A DNA stretch of 64,000 nt, taken from NCBI GenBank assembly GCA_949383255.1, contig CASJPF010000011.1, positions 1-64,000 on the forward strand. The letters are read 5' to 3'. Both the position numbers and the translations under genes were made by a program. The notes beneath the pieces are model-generated. The model was not told the DNA's origin and did not search any database. It worked only from the letters and a program-made list of their open reading frames with translations. Positions 28,444 through 38,543 of the stretch are shown one piece after another. This DNA is from Lachnospiraceae bacterium (GTDB lineage: Bacteria; Bacillota; Clostridia; Lachnospirales; Lachnospiraceae). Each line of letters opens with the position of its first letter. Within the stretch, counting starts at the first letter, position 1.

Positions 28444-30039
28444 GTGAGTAATATTGCAGAGGAAATCAATAAAAGAAGGACGTTTGCCATTATATCGCAT
28501 CCAGATGCTGGCAAGACAACTCTGACTGAGAAGTTTTTGCTGTATGGAGGTGCTATCAATCTCGCAGGGAGCGTTAAAGGCAAGGCTACCGCTAGACATG
28601 CAGTATCAGATTGGATGGAGATTGAGAAGGAGAGAGGTATCTCGGTTACTTCCTCCGTTTTGCAATTTAACTATGACGGTTATTGCATTAATATTCTTGA
28701 CACGCCAGGGCATCAGGACTTTTCAGAAGATACTTATAGAACCCTTATGGCGGCAGATTCGGCAGTGATGGTGATTGACGCGTCAAAGGGTGTTGAGGCA
28801 CAGACAAGAAAATTATTTAAGGTGTGCGGTATGAGAGGCATACCGATTTTTACTTTTATCAATAAATTGGACAGGGATGCAAATGACACGTTTGCGTTGC
28901 TTGATGAGATTGAGAAAGAGCTTGGCATTGCCACTTGTCCTGTAAACTGGCCAATTGGTTCCGGAAAGCGGTTTAAGGGAGTTTACGACAGACATGGAAA
29001 TCATGTACTTACTTTCTCAGATACGCAAAAGGGTACTAGAGAAGGAGAGACAACAGTGATTCCAATGGATGATGAAGCACTGTTACTAAAGAATATTGGT
29101 GACGAGGCCCTCACTACGCTCCGCGATGAAATTGAATTGCTGGATGGAGCAAGCGCGGAATTTGACTTGGAGCAAGTGCGAAATGGAAAGCTAACCCCTG
29201 TATTTTTTGGCTCTGCACTTACGAATTTTGGCGTCGAAGTATTTTTGCAAAATTTTCTAAAAATGGCAACAACGCCGCTTCCAAGAGTTTCACAGGGAGA
29301 GATCATTGACCCTGTTGAGAATGATTTTTCTGCGTTTGTCTTTAAGATACAGGCAAATATGAACAAAGCACACCGGGACAGAGTGGCATTTATGCGCATC
29401 TGTTCCGGCAAATTTGATGCGGGCGCGGAAGTCAAGCATGTGCAAGGCGGAAAAGTGATGCGGCTTTCCCAGCCACAGCAGATTATGGCTGATGAGCGCA
29501 AGATTTTGAGTGAGGCGTATGCGGGGGATATTATCGGTGTGTTTGATCCGGGCATTTTTTCAATAGGGGATACTGTCTGCGCGCCTAAAAATAATATCTG
29601 CTATGAGGGCATACCAACTTTTGCACCGGAGCATTTTGCGCGGGTTCGTCAGATCGACACTATGAAGAGAAAACAGTTTATCAAAGGAGTCAATCAGATT
29701 GCACAGGAAGGCGCGATTCAGATATTTCAAGAATTTAATACTGGTATGGAGGAAATTATTGTAGGAGTTGTGGGTGTTCTGCAATTTGATGTGCTCAAGT
29801 ATCGTTTGGAGAATGAATACAATGTAGAAATTAAACTGGAACCGCTTCCATATGAATATATTCGCTGGATAGAAAACAAAGATGAGGTGGATTTGAACAA
29901 GCTTTCCGGCACATCAGATATGAAGAAAATTCAGGATTTAAAAGGAAATCCGCTTCTTTTGTTTATTAACCAGTGGAGTATTGGTATGACGCTTGATAGA
30001 AACAAAGGGCTAGTGCTCTCCGAGTTTGGCAAAAATTAA
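28444..30039 (+). CDS. prfC: Peptide chain release factor 3
   Basis: GTPase motifs SHPDAGKTTLTEKFLLYGGAI, DTPGHQDFSEDTYRTL; RF3-type C-terminus. Confidence 0.96.
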   Translation: MSNIAEEINKRRTFAIISHPDAGKTTLTEKFLLYGGAINLAGSVKGKATARHAVSDWMEIEKERGISVTSSVLQFNYDGYCINILDTPGHQDFSEDTYRTLMAADSAVMVIDASKGVEAQTRKLFKVCGMRGIPIFTFINKLDRDANDTFALLDEIEKELGIATCPVNWPIGSGKRFKGVYDRHGNHVLTFSDTQKGTREGETTVIPMDDEALLLKNIGDEALTTLRDEIELLDGASAEFDLEQVRNGKLTPVFFGSALTNFGVEVFLQNFLKMATTPLPRVSQGEIIDPVENDFSAFVFKIQANMNKAHRDRVAFMRICSGKFDAGAEVKHVQGGKVMRLSQPQQIMADERKILSEAYAGDIIGVFDPGIFSIGDTVCAPKNNICYEGIPTFAPEHFARVRQIDTMKRKQFIKGVNQIAQEGAIQIFQEFNTGMEEIIVGVVGVLQFDVLKYRLENEYNVEIKLEPLPYEYIRWIENKDEVDLNKLSGTSDMKKIQDLKGNPLLLFINQWSIGMTLDRNKGLVLSEFGKN

Positions 30040-30063
30040 ATAGGAAAAATGGGGCATTAATAA

Positions 30064-31281
30064 ATGAAAAGTAGAATAGTGTTGTTGACAGCGCTGGCTA
30101 GTTGTATCATGCTGCTGATACAGGGGTGTGCAGTGCAAGATAATCAACAAAACGCAACTCTGGAGAAAAAGGGAACAGAGGAGACATGCACGTATGAGCC
30201 GGAACAGCCGGATATGGTACAAACAACAGAGGAGACAACACAGACAGAGGAACCACAAAAATTGCGGGAAGTGTCAGAACTGTATTATGCCTATCATTGT
30301 CTTGACAGAGAAAAACAACAGATTTATCTTGAAATGTTAGATGCGCTTACGGGTATCGAAAGTGGAGTGCATTTATCGACGGTGGACAAGTCCATCTTAG
30401 AGGTTGTGTTTTCCTGCGTGATGAATGATCACCCAGAACTGTTTTATGTGGAGGGGTATCAATATACAGAATATATGACAAACGCTGTTGTCACAGAGAT
30501 AACGTTTAGCGGCACATACTCTATGACAGCGGAAGAGATAGGACAAGTACAACTTTCGATTGTGCAGCGTTTGAGAGATTGTTTTGCGCAGATTCCGTTA
30601 AATGAAGACGAATACAATACTGTCAAATATTTGTATGAATGGCTAATTAACAACACAGAGTATGACAAGTCTGTGGAAAACAATCAGAATATAAGTTCCG
30701 TATTCTTGCAGGGAAAATCTGTGTGTCAGGGATATGCAAAAGCAATGCAATATATGTTGCAGCAAGCAGGCATTCAATGTCTGTTGGTTACAGGGTTTAC
30801 CAATGGTGAGCGGCATGGTTGGAATCTCGTGCGGGTGAATGGCAATTACTATTATCTTGACCCTACTTGGGGAGATGCCTCGTACACTTCAAGTGGGACA
30901 GACACCGCATCGCAGGCGTATGTCCCATCAATTAACTATGATTATTTTCTGGTGACAACAGACGAGATTACAAGGACACACTCGATAGAAAAAGTGGTTC
31001 CGCTTCCTGTTTGCAGTGCACTTGCGGATAACTATTTTGTGCGGGAAGGATTGTATTTTGACAGTTATGATGAGGCAAAGCTTGCACTTATTTTTGACAG
31101 CGATGCAGTAAAATCAGTGGGTAGTGTAACGCTTAAGTGTGACAGTGATGAGACTTATGCATCTCTAGTACAGAATCTAATTACAGAACAAAATATTTTT
31201 GATTTTATAGATAAGCGTGGGGCAAGCATTGCATATACCTTCAATGAAACGCAGCGCACAATTAGTTTGTGGGATTTGTGA
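30064..31281 (+). CDS. Transglutaminase-like domain lipoprotein
   Basis: Lipobox LIQGC; Cys/His/Asp triad context GKSVCQGYAKAMQYML ... GERHGWNLVRVNGNYYYLDPTWGD. Confidence 0.88.
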   Translation: MKSRIVLLTALASCIMLLIQGCAVQDNQQNATLEKKGTEETCTYEPEQPDMVQTTEETTQTEEPQKLREVSELYYAYHCLDREKQQIYLEMLDALTGIESGVHLSTVDKSILEVVFSCVMNDHPELFYVEGYQYTEYMTNAVVTEITFSGTYSMTAEEIGQVQLSIVQRLRDCFAQIPLNEDEYNTVKYLYEWLINNTEYDKSVENNQNISSVFLQGKSVCQGYAKAMQYMLQQAGIQCLLVTGFTNGERHGWNLVRVNGNYYYLDPTWGDASYTSSGTDTASQAYVPSINYDYFLVTTDEITRTHSIEKVVPLPVCSALADNYFVREGLYFDSYDEAKLALIFDSDAVKSVGSVTLKCDSDETYASLVQNLITEQNIFDFIDKRGASIAYTFNETQRTISLWDL

Positions 31282-31364
31282 AAAGTAGGAATCGCACAGC
31301 TTGTTACTTCTGAATGGAATAGTAAATTTTGGGAAAAGATATGTAGTATATCACGAATTTTTTC

Positions 31365-31393
31365 TTTGCAAAGCCAAGGGATTTTGATATAAT
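31365..31393 (+). promoter_or_regulatory. Sigma-A-type promoter upstream of the Asp23 gene
   Basis: TTTGCA - 17 bp - TATAAT. Confidence 0.7.
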
Positions 31394-31396
31394 GTA

Positions 31397-31564
31397 ATAA
31401 AATTGTTACAGTTCAGCATAGGATTTTGCACTAACTGTAAATTATGGTTTTATAAGCCACGTAAAATAGTTATGAAGTTGAGACATATCAAGCTACAACG
31501 AAGTGGTTTTGCATGGTTTGATGCTCGTAACAGGAAGTCAAAGGCTGAATTGTTGTATAAAATT
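31397..31564. mobile_element. MITE-like element with perfect 8-bp flanking direct repeats (ATAAAATT)
   Basis: ATAAAATT | GTTACAGTTCAGC ... GCTGAATTGTTGT | ATAAAATT; body 31405-31556. Confidence 0.75.
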
Positions 31565-31619
31565 ACTTGCTGCAGGGGATTGCAGAAGTGTGCAAGGAAT
31601 GGATACAGGAGGGAAAGAC

Positions 31620-32006
31620 ATGGAAAAAGAAACGAAAACAGATAAAAATGGATACGCGGTAAATGAGGAGTTTGGCACAGTGAAGATAGCCAATGATGTT
31701 GTTGCCATGATTGCGGGACTCGCTGCCACAGAAGTGGAAGGTGTGGGAGCTATGGCTGGCAATATCACAAATGAGCTGATGGGCAAGGTCGGTATGAAAA
31801 AGCAGACCAAAGGAGTCAAAGTCGATATTTTGGATGGAAATGTATCTGTGGAACTTGCAGTTACATTGGAGTATGGTTATAATATTCCGACTACTTGCAA
31901 TAAAGTCCAGGAGAAGGTAAAGAATGCAATTGAGACAATGACTGGATTTAACGTATCCGATGTAAATATTAGGATTGTAGGAATTAAGATGGCATCAGAC
32001 AAATAA
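31620..32006 (+). CDS. Asp23/Gls24 family envelope stress response protein
   Basis: GTVKIANDVVAMIAGLAATEVEGVGAMAG motif; GGAGGG upstream of ATG. Confidence 0.92.
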   Translation: MEKETKTDKNGYAVNEEFGTVKIANDVVAMIAGLAATEVEGVGAMAGNITNELMGKVGMKKQTKGVKVDILDGNVSVELAVTLEYGYNIPTTCNKVQEKVKNAIETMTGFNVSDVNIRIVGIKMASDK

Positions 32007-32115
32007 GGGTGAAAGAAAAAAGAGAAAGGGATAAAATGCAAACACATATCTTTCACCCTTTGTGTTTGCGCCTCAAATGAAAATGCAAGCATTTTCGCCT
32101 GAGGCTTGGTGCAAA
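32005..32115 (+). repeat. ~111-nt structured interspersed element, copy 2
   Basis: Near-identical to 20628-20739; the 2 substitutions lie at or beside the internal loop of the terminal hairpin and there is 1 A-tract indel. Confidence 0.8.
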
Positions 32116-32137
32116 ATATGAATTAGGGAAAAGACAA

Positions 32138-32569
32138 ATGGGCAGAAGAGAGCTTAGAGAACAAATATTTAAGTTTATATTCAGAGTTGAGTTTAACGAC
32201 AGGGAGGAAATGCCGGAACAAGAGCAATTCTTTTTTGAGAACTTGAAGGCGGAGGCACAGGAAAAAGAGTTGCCGCCAATCAGTGAAACGGACACGGCAT
32301 ACATCTCGGACAAGGGCAATCGGATATTGGAAAAGTTGGATGAAATTGATGCGATGATTAATGAGCGGACAAAAGGCTGGACGACACAGAGAATGGGGAA
32401 AGTGGATCTTACAATTCTGCGCCTTGCAGTATATGAGATTATTTTTGACGAGGATGTTCCAACGAGTGTCGCAATCAATGAGGCGGTGGAGCTTGCAAAA
32501 CAATTTGGTCAAGATGAGTCATCGGGCTTTGTCAATGGTGTTCTTGCAAAATTTGCTACAAAAAAATAA
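32138..32569 (+). CDS. nusB: Transcription antitermination factor NusB
   Basis: GRRELREQIFKFIFRVEF ... AVYEIIFDEDVPTSVAINEAVELAKQFG. Confidence 0.95.
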   Translation: MGRRELREQIFKFIFRVEFNDREEMPEQEQFFFENLKAEAQEKELPPISETDTAYISDKGNRILEKLDEIDAMINERTKGWTTQRMGKVDLTILRLAVYEIIFDEDVPTSVAINEAVELAKQFGQDESSGFVNGVLAKFATKK

Positions 32570-32595
32570 TTGCTGTATGACAGGGAGGCATTTTT

Positions 32596-33885
32596 GTGAG
32601 GCAAAGTGTTTATACGGTTGCACAGGTTAATTCCTACATTAAAAATATGTTTACACAGGATTATATGCTGAGATACCTTTTGGTTAAGGGGGAGATTAGC
32701 AATTGTAAGTATCATTCTTCGGGGCATATCTATTTTACGTTGAAGGATGCAAAAGGAGTGATTGCCTGTGTTATGTTTGCCGGCAATCGCACCGGACTTT
32801 CTTTTCGTTTGGAAGAAGGGCAAATGGTTGTGGTTGGCGGTACAATTGACGTATATGAGAGAGATGGCAGATACCAACTGTATGCGAAGCAAATTGCACT
32901 TGACGGTGCAGGTGTATTATATGAAAAGTTTGACCGCATGAAGCGCAGGTTAGAAGAAATGGGTATGTTTGCAGCGGAGTACAAACAGTCTATACCAGAG
33001 TATATTCAGACGCTAGGAGTTGTGACAGCACCTACAGGGGCAGCAGTTCGGGATATTATCACTATAGCGACAAGACGAAATCCTTATATACAGATTATTT
33101 TGTACCCTGCGATTGTTCAGGGAGATCAGGCTGTGGCGAGCATTGTAAGTGGAATTCGTGCATTGGATCACCTTGGTGTAGATGTGATGATTGTCGGAAG
33201 AGGAGGCGGCTCTATTGAAGATTTGTGGGCATTTAATGAGGAGGCAGTCGCGCAGGCAATTTTTAATTGTAGTGTGCCTGTAATATCGGCAGTAGGGCAT
33301 GAGACGGACACTACAATAGCAGATTTTGTGGCTGATTTGAGAGCGCCAACTCCCTCGGCGGCGGCAGAACTTGCAGTTTTTGATTTTAGGCAATTGATGG
33401 ACAAGTTAACAGTTTATCAATCTACCCTCACACATGCGTTGCAGGTGCAGCTTGAAAGACAACAGAATCGTTTGAGCCAGCTTTGGTTAAAATTAAAATT
33501 TCTAAGTCCAGTCAATCAGATTCAGCAGAAGCGAACATATTGTATGGATTTGGAAGGAAAGCTGGTAGGGTTTATGGAAAATATATTGGTACAACAGAGA
33601 CATAGATTGGCAATTTATGCGGAGCAGTTAAAGGGACTTTCTCCGCTTGACAAACTTAGTCAAGGGTATGCATATGTTGAGGACATGCAGCACAGAGTTG
33701 TCAATGATGTGCACTGTGTGCGACCAGAAGATACTGTTTGTATTTATGTGAGAAATGGTATTGTACAGGCAAAAGTGAAAAGCTGTAGAGAAATAGCGAA
33801 TACAGTTCCTAAAGAAATTTCGATAGACTGTTTTGAGAGAGAGGTAAAGTATGGCGAAGGAGCTGACATTGGAACAGACATTTGA
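32596..33885 (+). CDS. xseA: Exodeoxyribonuclease VII large subunit
   Basis: VKGEISNCKYHSSGHIYFTLKD, GRGGGSIEDLWAFNEE, AVGHETDTTIADFVADLRAPTPSAAAE. Confidence 0.96.
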   Translation: MRQSVYTVAQVNSYIKNMFTQDYMLRYLLVKGEISNCKYHSSGHIYFTLKDAKGVIACVMFAGNRTGLSFRLEEGQMVVVGGTIDVYERDGRYQLYAKQIALDGAGVLYEKFDRMKRRLEEMGMFAAEYKQSIPEYIQTLGVVTAPTGAAVRDIITIATRRNPYIQIILYPAIVQGDQAVASIVSGIRALDHLGVDVMIVGRGGGSIEDLWAFNEEAVAQAIFNCSVPVISAVGHETDTTIADFVADLRAPTPSAAAELAVFDFRQLMDKLTVYQSTLTHALQVQLERQQNRLSQLWLKLKFLSPVNQIQQKRTYCMDLEGKLVGFMENILVQQRHRLAIYAEQLKGLSPLDKLSQGYAYVEDMQHRVVNDVHCVRPEDTVCIYVRNGIVQAKVKSCREIANTVPKEISIDCFEREVKYGEGADIGTDI

Positions 33886-34057
33886 CAAATTGGAAGATAC
33901 AATTGGCAGATTGCAGCAGGAAGATATTTCGCTGGAAGAATCCTTTCAATTGTACAAGGAGGGCATGAAGCTGATTCAGTCTTGTAATGACAGGATTGAC
34001 AGAGTGGAGAAGGAAGTCCTCAAATTAAATAAAAATGGAGAGTTAGATGAATTTTGA
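33851..34057 (+). CDS. xseB: Exodeoxyribonuclease VII small subunit
   Basis: LTLEQTFDKLEDTIGRLQQEDISLEESFQLYKEGMKL; overlaps xseA. Confidence 0.95.
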   Translation: MAKELTLEQTFDKLEDTIGRLQQEDISLEESFQLYKEGMKLIQSCNDRIDRVEKEVLKLNKNGELDEF

Positions 34058-34964
34058 GCAGGAACTAAAAAATAAAGTAGAGAAAATAGAACAAATTATA
34101 AAGGCGTATCTCCCACAATGCACGTCCGAGAAAAAAGACTGGGCAAAGACTGTGATAGAGGCGATGAATTACAGTGTGAATGTAGGCGGAAAGAGATTAC
34201 GTCCTTTGTTAATGGCGGAAACATATAGTCTTTTTGGCGGTGCAGACAAAGTGATAGAACCATTTATGGCAGCGATCGAAATGATACATACGTATTCGCT
34301 TGTACATGACGATTTGCCTGCTATGGATAATGACCTTTACCGCAGAGGTAAGAAGACAACTTGGGCAGTTTATGGAGAAGCAATGGCAATCCTTGCGGGA
34401 GATGGTCTTTTAAACTATGCATTTGAGACTGCATTGAAAGCATTTGCATTGTCAGAAGACGACGCAAATAGAACGGCGAGAGCACTTTCAATTCTTGCGC
34501 AGAAGGCGGGAATTTATGGAATGATTGGGGGACAGACTGCGGACATTGAGGCGGAAAATCTTGGAGAAATGGTCACAGAGGAACATTTGTTGTTCATTCA
34601 TGCACACAAGACTGCGGCACTGATACAAGCTGCAATGATGGTTGGAGCAGTCCTTGCGGGGGCAGACGAAGAGCAGATTACTCTTGTGGAGAGGGCAGCT
34701 TATGAGATAGGCATTGCATTTCAAATACAAGATGATATTCTTGATGTGACAAGCACACTTGAGACTTTGGGGAAACCTGTCGGAAGTGATGCGAAGAATC
34801 TAAAGAGAACTTATGTCACACTGAAAGGGATTACGGAGGCATCACAAGAACAAAAGGAATTTTCAAACCATGCGATAAAACTTCTGAATTCTTTGGAGGA
34901 AAAAGGCATTCAGAATGAGTTTTTGGTGAAATTGATACGCAGTCTGATAACACGTGTGAAGTAA
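34047..34964 (+). CDS. ispA: Polyprenyl (farnesyl) diphosphate synthase
   Basis: GGKRLRPLL, DDLPAMDND and QDDILD motifs. Confidence 0.94.
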   Translation: MNFEQELKNKVEKIEQIIKAYLPQCTSEKKDWAKTVIEAMNYSVNVGGKRLRPLLMAETYSLFGGADKVIEPFMAAIEMIHTYSLVHDDLPAMDNDLYRRGKKTTWAVYGEAMAILAGDGLLNYAFETALKAFALSEDDANRTARALSILAQKAGIYGMIGGQTADIEAENLGEMVTEEHLLFIHAHKTAALIQAAMMVGAVLAGADEEQITLVERAAYEIGIAFQIQDDILDVTSTLETLGKPVGSDAKNLKRTYVTLKGITEASQEQKEFSNHAIKLLNSLEEKGIQNEFLVKLIRSLITRVK

Positions 34965-34989
34965 AACCTTGTGGTGAAAGGTGCTGAGT

Positions 34990-36843
34990 ATGATATTAGA
35001 GACGATAGAGAAAGAAAATGATATAAAAAATGTGCCGCCAGAGGATTGGAATTTACTGGCAGAGGAGATTCGGGAATTTTTAATCAATAAAATCAGTGTT
35101 ACAGGAGGGCATCTTGGTTCTAATCTCGGTGCAGTCGAGTTGACAATGGCGCTGCATTTAAGTCTAAACTTACCGCAGGATAAGATTGTGTGGGATGTAG
35201 GACATCAGTCTTATACACATAAACTACTTACTGGCAGGCGATCAGGCTTTGAACATTTAAGGAAGTATGGCGGCATGAGTGGTTTTCCTAAGAGAAAGGA
35301 GAGTGAGTGTGACTGTTTTGACACGGGACACAGTTCCACCTCCATATCTGCAGGCTTGGGGTTGGTAAAAGCACGAGATTTGCGCAATGAAGACCACACA
35401 ATTGTCTCAGTTATCGGAGATGGTTCGCTCACAGGTGGAATGGCATATGAGGCATTGAATAATGCTTCGCGTCTTAAGAAAAATTTTATTATTGTTTTAA
35501 ATGACAATAATATGTCCATTTCAGAAAATGTGGGTGGAATGTCAAAGTATCTAAATAATATTAGAACAGCGGACAAATACCTTGATATGAAAGAGGGAAT
35601 CTATAATTCTCTTATGGAATCCAAATTGGGAGAACCGATTGTAACAAGTATACGGCGCGCAAAAAGCTCAGTAAAACAATTGGTGATTCCGGGTATGTTT
35701 TTTGAGGATATGGGAATCACTTATCTAGGACCAGTCGACGGGCACAATATCAGTGCTATGATGAAAGTATTTCGTGAGGCAAAGCGCTGTAAGTCTGCTG
35801 TACTGATTCATGTGATCACACAAAAGGGCAAGGGATTTGCACCTGCGGAGAAGCATCCAGCAAGGTTTCATGGTGCGGAGCCATTTGATGTGAATACAGG
35901 GCTTCCACTAACGCCAAAAACAAAGTCGAGCTACACAGATGTATTTTCTACTGTGATGTGCAAAATGGGAGAACGATATGATGATGTTGTGGCAATTACA
36001 GCTGCAATGCCAGATGGAACAGGATTAAAGCGGTTTCGCAATCTGTATCCCGAGCGCTTTTTTGATGTGGGGATTGCGGAGGAACATGCTGTTACTTTTG
36101 CGGCAGGGTTGGCAGCAGGTGGATTAAAACCAGTAGTTGCAATCTACTCTTCTTTTTTGCAAAGAGCATATGATCAGATTCTGCATGATGTCTGCATTCA
36201 GAATTTGCCAGTGGTCTTTGCGATAGACCGTGCTGGGCTTGTTGGCAGCGATGGAGAGACACATCAGGGGATTTTTGATTTGTCATATCTATCATCAATA
36301 CCAAATATGCATATCATGGCACCCAAAAATAAGTGGGAACTTTCGGATATGCTTAAATTTGCGGTGGCATTTGCGGGACCGATTGCGCTCCGATATCCGC
36401 GCGGTGAAGCGTATGACGGTTTGCGGGAGTACCGCGAACCCATTTGTTTTGGAAAGGCGGAATGGATCTACCACGGTTGTAACATTGCCTTGATAGCAGT
36501 GGGAAGCATGGTAAAAACAGCACTTACAGTGCGTGAGATGCTGATACAGAAAGGTTATTCTTGCAGTGTTATCAATGCCCGCTTTGTGAAGCCAATTGAT
36601 ACAGAAATTTTGGATGAGGTAGTCAAGGAGCATCATTTGATTGTGACAATGGAGGAAAATGTAGCAAGTGGCGGATTTGGCGAGAAGGTAAGAAATTATT
36701 TGGATGAAAATGCACCAAATGTAAAGCTGATAACAATTCATATTCCAGATGAGTATGTAGAACATGGAAATGTGGAAATCTTACGTCATGAAGTGGGAAT
36801 TGATGCAGAGACAATTGAGTACAGAATACTTAGGAACAACTAA
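34990..36843 (+). CDS. dxs: 1-deoxy-D-xylulose-5-phosphate synthase
   Basis: VTGGHLGSNLGAVELTMALH, GDGSLTGGMAYEALNN, DRAGLVGSDGETHQGIFD. Confidence 0.96.
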   Translation: MILETIEKENDIKNVPPEDWNLLAEEIREFLINKISVTGGHLGSNLGAVELTMALHLSLNLPQDKIVWDVGHQSYTHKLLTGRRSGFEHLRKYGGMSGFPKRKESECDCFDTGHSSTSISAGLGLVKARDLRNEDHTIVSVIGDGSLTGGMAYEALNNASRLKKNFIIVLNDNNMSISENVGGMSKYLNNIRTADKYLDMKEGIYNSLMESKLGEPIVTSIRRAKSSVKQLVIPGMFFEDMGITYLGPVDGHNISAMMKVFREAKRCKSAVLIHVITQKGKGFAPAEKHPARFHGAEPFDVNTGLPLTPKTKSSYTDVFSTVMCKMGERYDDVVAITAAMPDGTGLKRFRNLYPERFFDVGIAEEHAVTFAAGLAAGGLKPVVAIYSSFLQRAYDQILHDVCIQNLPVVFAIDRAGLVGSDGETHQGIFDLSYLSSIPNMHIMAPKNKWELSDMLKFAVAFAGPIALRYPRGEAYDGLREYREPICFGKAEWIYHGCNIALIAVGSMVKTALTVREMLIQKGYSCSVINARFVKPIDTEILDEVVKEHHLIVTMEENVASGGFGEKVRNYLDENAPNVKLITIHIPDEYVEHGNVEILRHEVGIDAETIEYRILRNN

Positions 36844-36873
36844 CCGAGGGAATTTTAGAAAGGATTCGGGAAC

Positions 36874-37692
36874 ATGAAGGAACGTCTGGATATACTGTTG
36901 GTGCATAGGGGGCTTGTGGAGTCTCGGGAAAAAGCAAAAGCAGTGATTATGGCAGGTTGTGTGTATGTCAATGACCAGAAGGAGGATAAGGCGGGAACGA
37001 TGTTTGACGAAGCCAAGGTCCAAATTGAGGTTAGAGGAAACTCTCTACGCTATGTCAGCCGTGGTGGATTAAAGCTTGAAAAGGCGATTGCACAATTTGG
37101 TGTTAAACTAGATAATAAAATTTGTATGGATATTGGTGCATCGACAGGTGGTTTTACAGATTGTATGCTTCAGAATGGGGCAAAAAAAGTATACTCTGTT
37201 GATGTAGGGCACGGGCAACTTGCGTGGAAGCTTAGAAATGATGAGCGCGTTGTCTGCATGGAAAAGACGAATTTCCGATATATGACACCCGAAGACATTG
37301 TGGATAAGCTTGATTTTGCATCGGTTGATGTGTCTTTTATCTCGTTGGATAAGATATTGGGACCTGCGTATATGTTGTTGAAGCCGTGCGCTGAGATGGT
37401 GTGTCTTATTAAGCCACAGTTTGAGGCAGGAAAAGAGAAGGTTGGAAAAAAAGGAGTTGTGCGGGACCCACAGATTCATAAAGAAGTGATTGAGAGAGTG
37501 TTTACCTTTGCGTTAATAGAAGGATTTGAGATTTTAAATCTCGATTTTTCTCCAATTAGAGGACCCGAGGGAAATATAGAATATTTGATGTATTTGAGGC
37601 GCACAGAGCAGGCTGGCAATACACTACAACAGAAGTTTTCTGACATGATAGCAGAGATCGTTGCCCAGGCACACAATACATTGGACGTTTGA
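36874..37692 (+). CDS. TlyA family RNA methyltransferase
   Basis: S4 domain start ERLDILLVHRGLVESREKAKAVIMAG plus FtsJ-like MDIGASTGGFTDCMLQ. Confidence 0.93.
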   Translation: MKERLDILLVHRGLVESREKAKAVIMAGCVYVNDQKEDKAGTMFDEAKVQIEVRGNSLRYVSRGGLKLEKAIAQFGVKLDNKICMDIGASTGGFTDCMLQNGAKKVYSVDVGHGQLAWKLRNDERVVCMEKTNFRYMTPEDIVDKLDFASVDVSFISLDKILGPAYMLLKPCAEMVCLIKPQFEAGKEKVGKKGVVRDPQIHKEVIERVFTFALIEGFEILNLDFSPIRGPEGNIEYLMYLRRTEQAGNTLQQKFSDMIAEIVAQAHNTLDV

Positions 37693-37709
37693 TAGTTAAT
37701 GGAGTATGA

Positions 37710-38519
37710 ATGAGAACATTTTATATATATACAAATCAGACAAAAGACGGAAATGGTGAGATTACGCATTATATAAGAGATTACCTGAATCTGAAAGGAT
37801 GTTTTTGTAGCGACAGCGTTGACGAGCATGTGGAAGGAATGATTGTGTTAGGCGGTGATGGCACTATGCTTCGAGCGGCAAGGGAGTATGTCAACTATCA
37901 TATTCCAATGATTGGCGTAAATCTTGGAACCTTGGGGTATCTTGCGGAGGTTGACCGAGAGGAGATTGAGCCGGCGCTCGACAGTTTGATTGAAAACCAA
38001 TATGAAATTGAGTCTCGCATGATGTTGTGTGGAACTGCAGTCGTATCTGGTGCGAGCAGGAAGCCACAGACCGCGTTGAATGATATTGTAATCAACAGAA
38101 AAGGGGCGCTGCACGTTATTAATTTTAATATTTATGTCAATGGACGCCTTTTAAGTACATACAATGCAGATGGTATGATTGTCTCCACCCCGACAGGGTC
38201 CACTGCGTATAACCTGTCGGCGGGAGGACCGATTGTGGAACCGCGTGCGCGGTTAATTTTAATGACGCCAGTTTGCTCTCATACATTGGTCAATAACAGA
38301 ACAATTATACTTGCGGAAGATGATGTGATTGATATCGAGATTGATCGATACAAATCCAGTGAGAAGCGCGGGGTAGAAGTCAGTTTTGACGGGCGGTGTC
38401 CTGTGAGTCTCAATGAGGGCGACAGGGTACGGATCATACGTTCGGATAAAGTGGTAAAGATTATCAAACTCAGCGAGGGAAGCTTTCTGGATACGTTGCG
38501 CAAAAAAATGCGGATATAA
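37710..38519 (+). CDS. nadK: NAD(+)/NADH kinase
   Basis: VLGGDGTMLRAAR, NLGTLGYLAEVD, STPTGSTAYNLSAGGPIV. Confidence 0.95.
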   Translation: MRTFYIYTNQTKDGNGEITHYIRDYLNLKGCFCSDSVDEHVEGMIVLGGDGTMLRAAREYVNYHIPMIGVNLGTLGYLAEVDREEIEPALDSLIENQYEIESRMMLCGTAVVSGASRKPQTALNDIVINRKGALHVINFNIYVNGRLLSTYNADGMIVSTPTGSTAYNLSAGGPIVEPRARLILMTPVCSHTLVNNRTIILAEDDVIDIEIDRYKSSEKRGVEVSFDGRCPVSLNEGDRVRIIRSDKVVKIIKLSEGSFLDTLRKKMRI

Positions 38520-38543
38520 ACAGTGTGAAAGGCAAGATATCCA

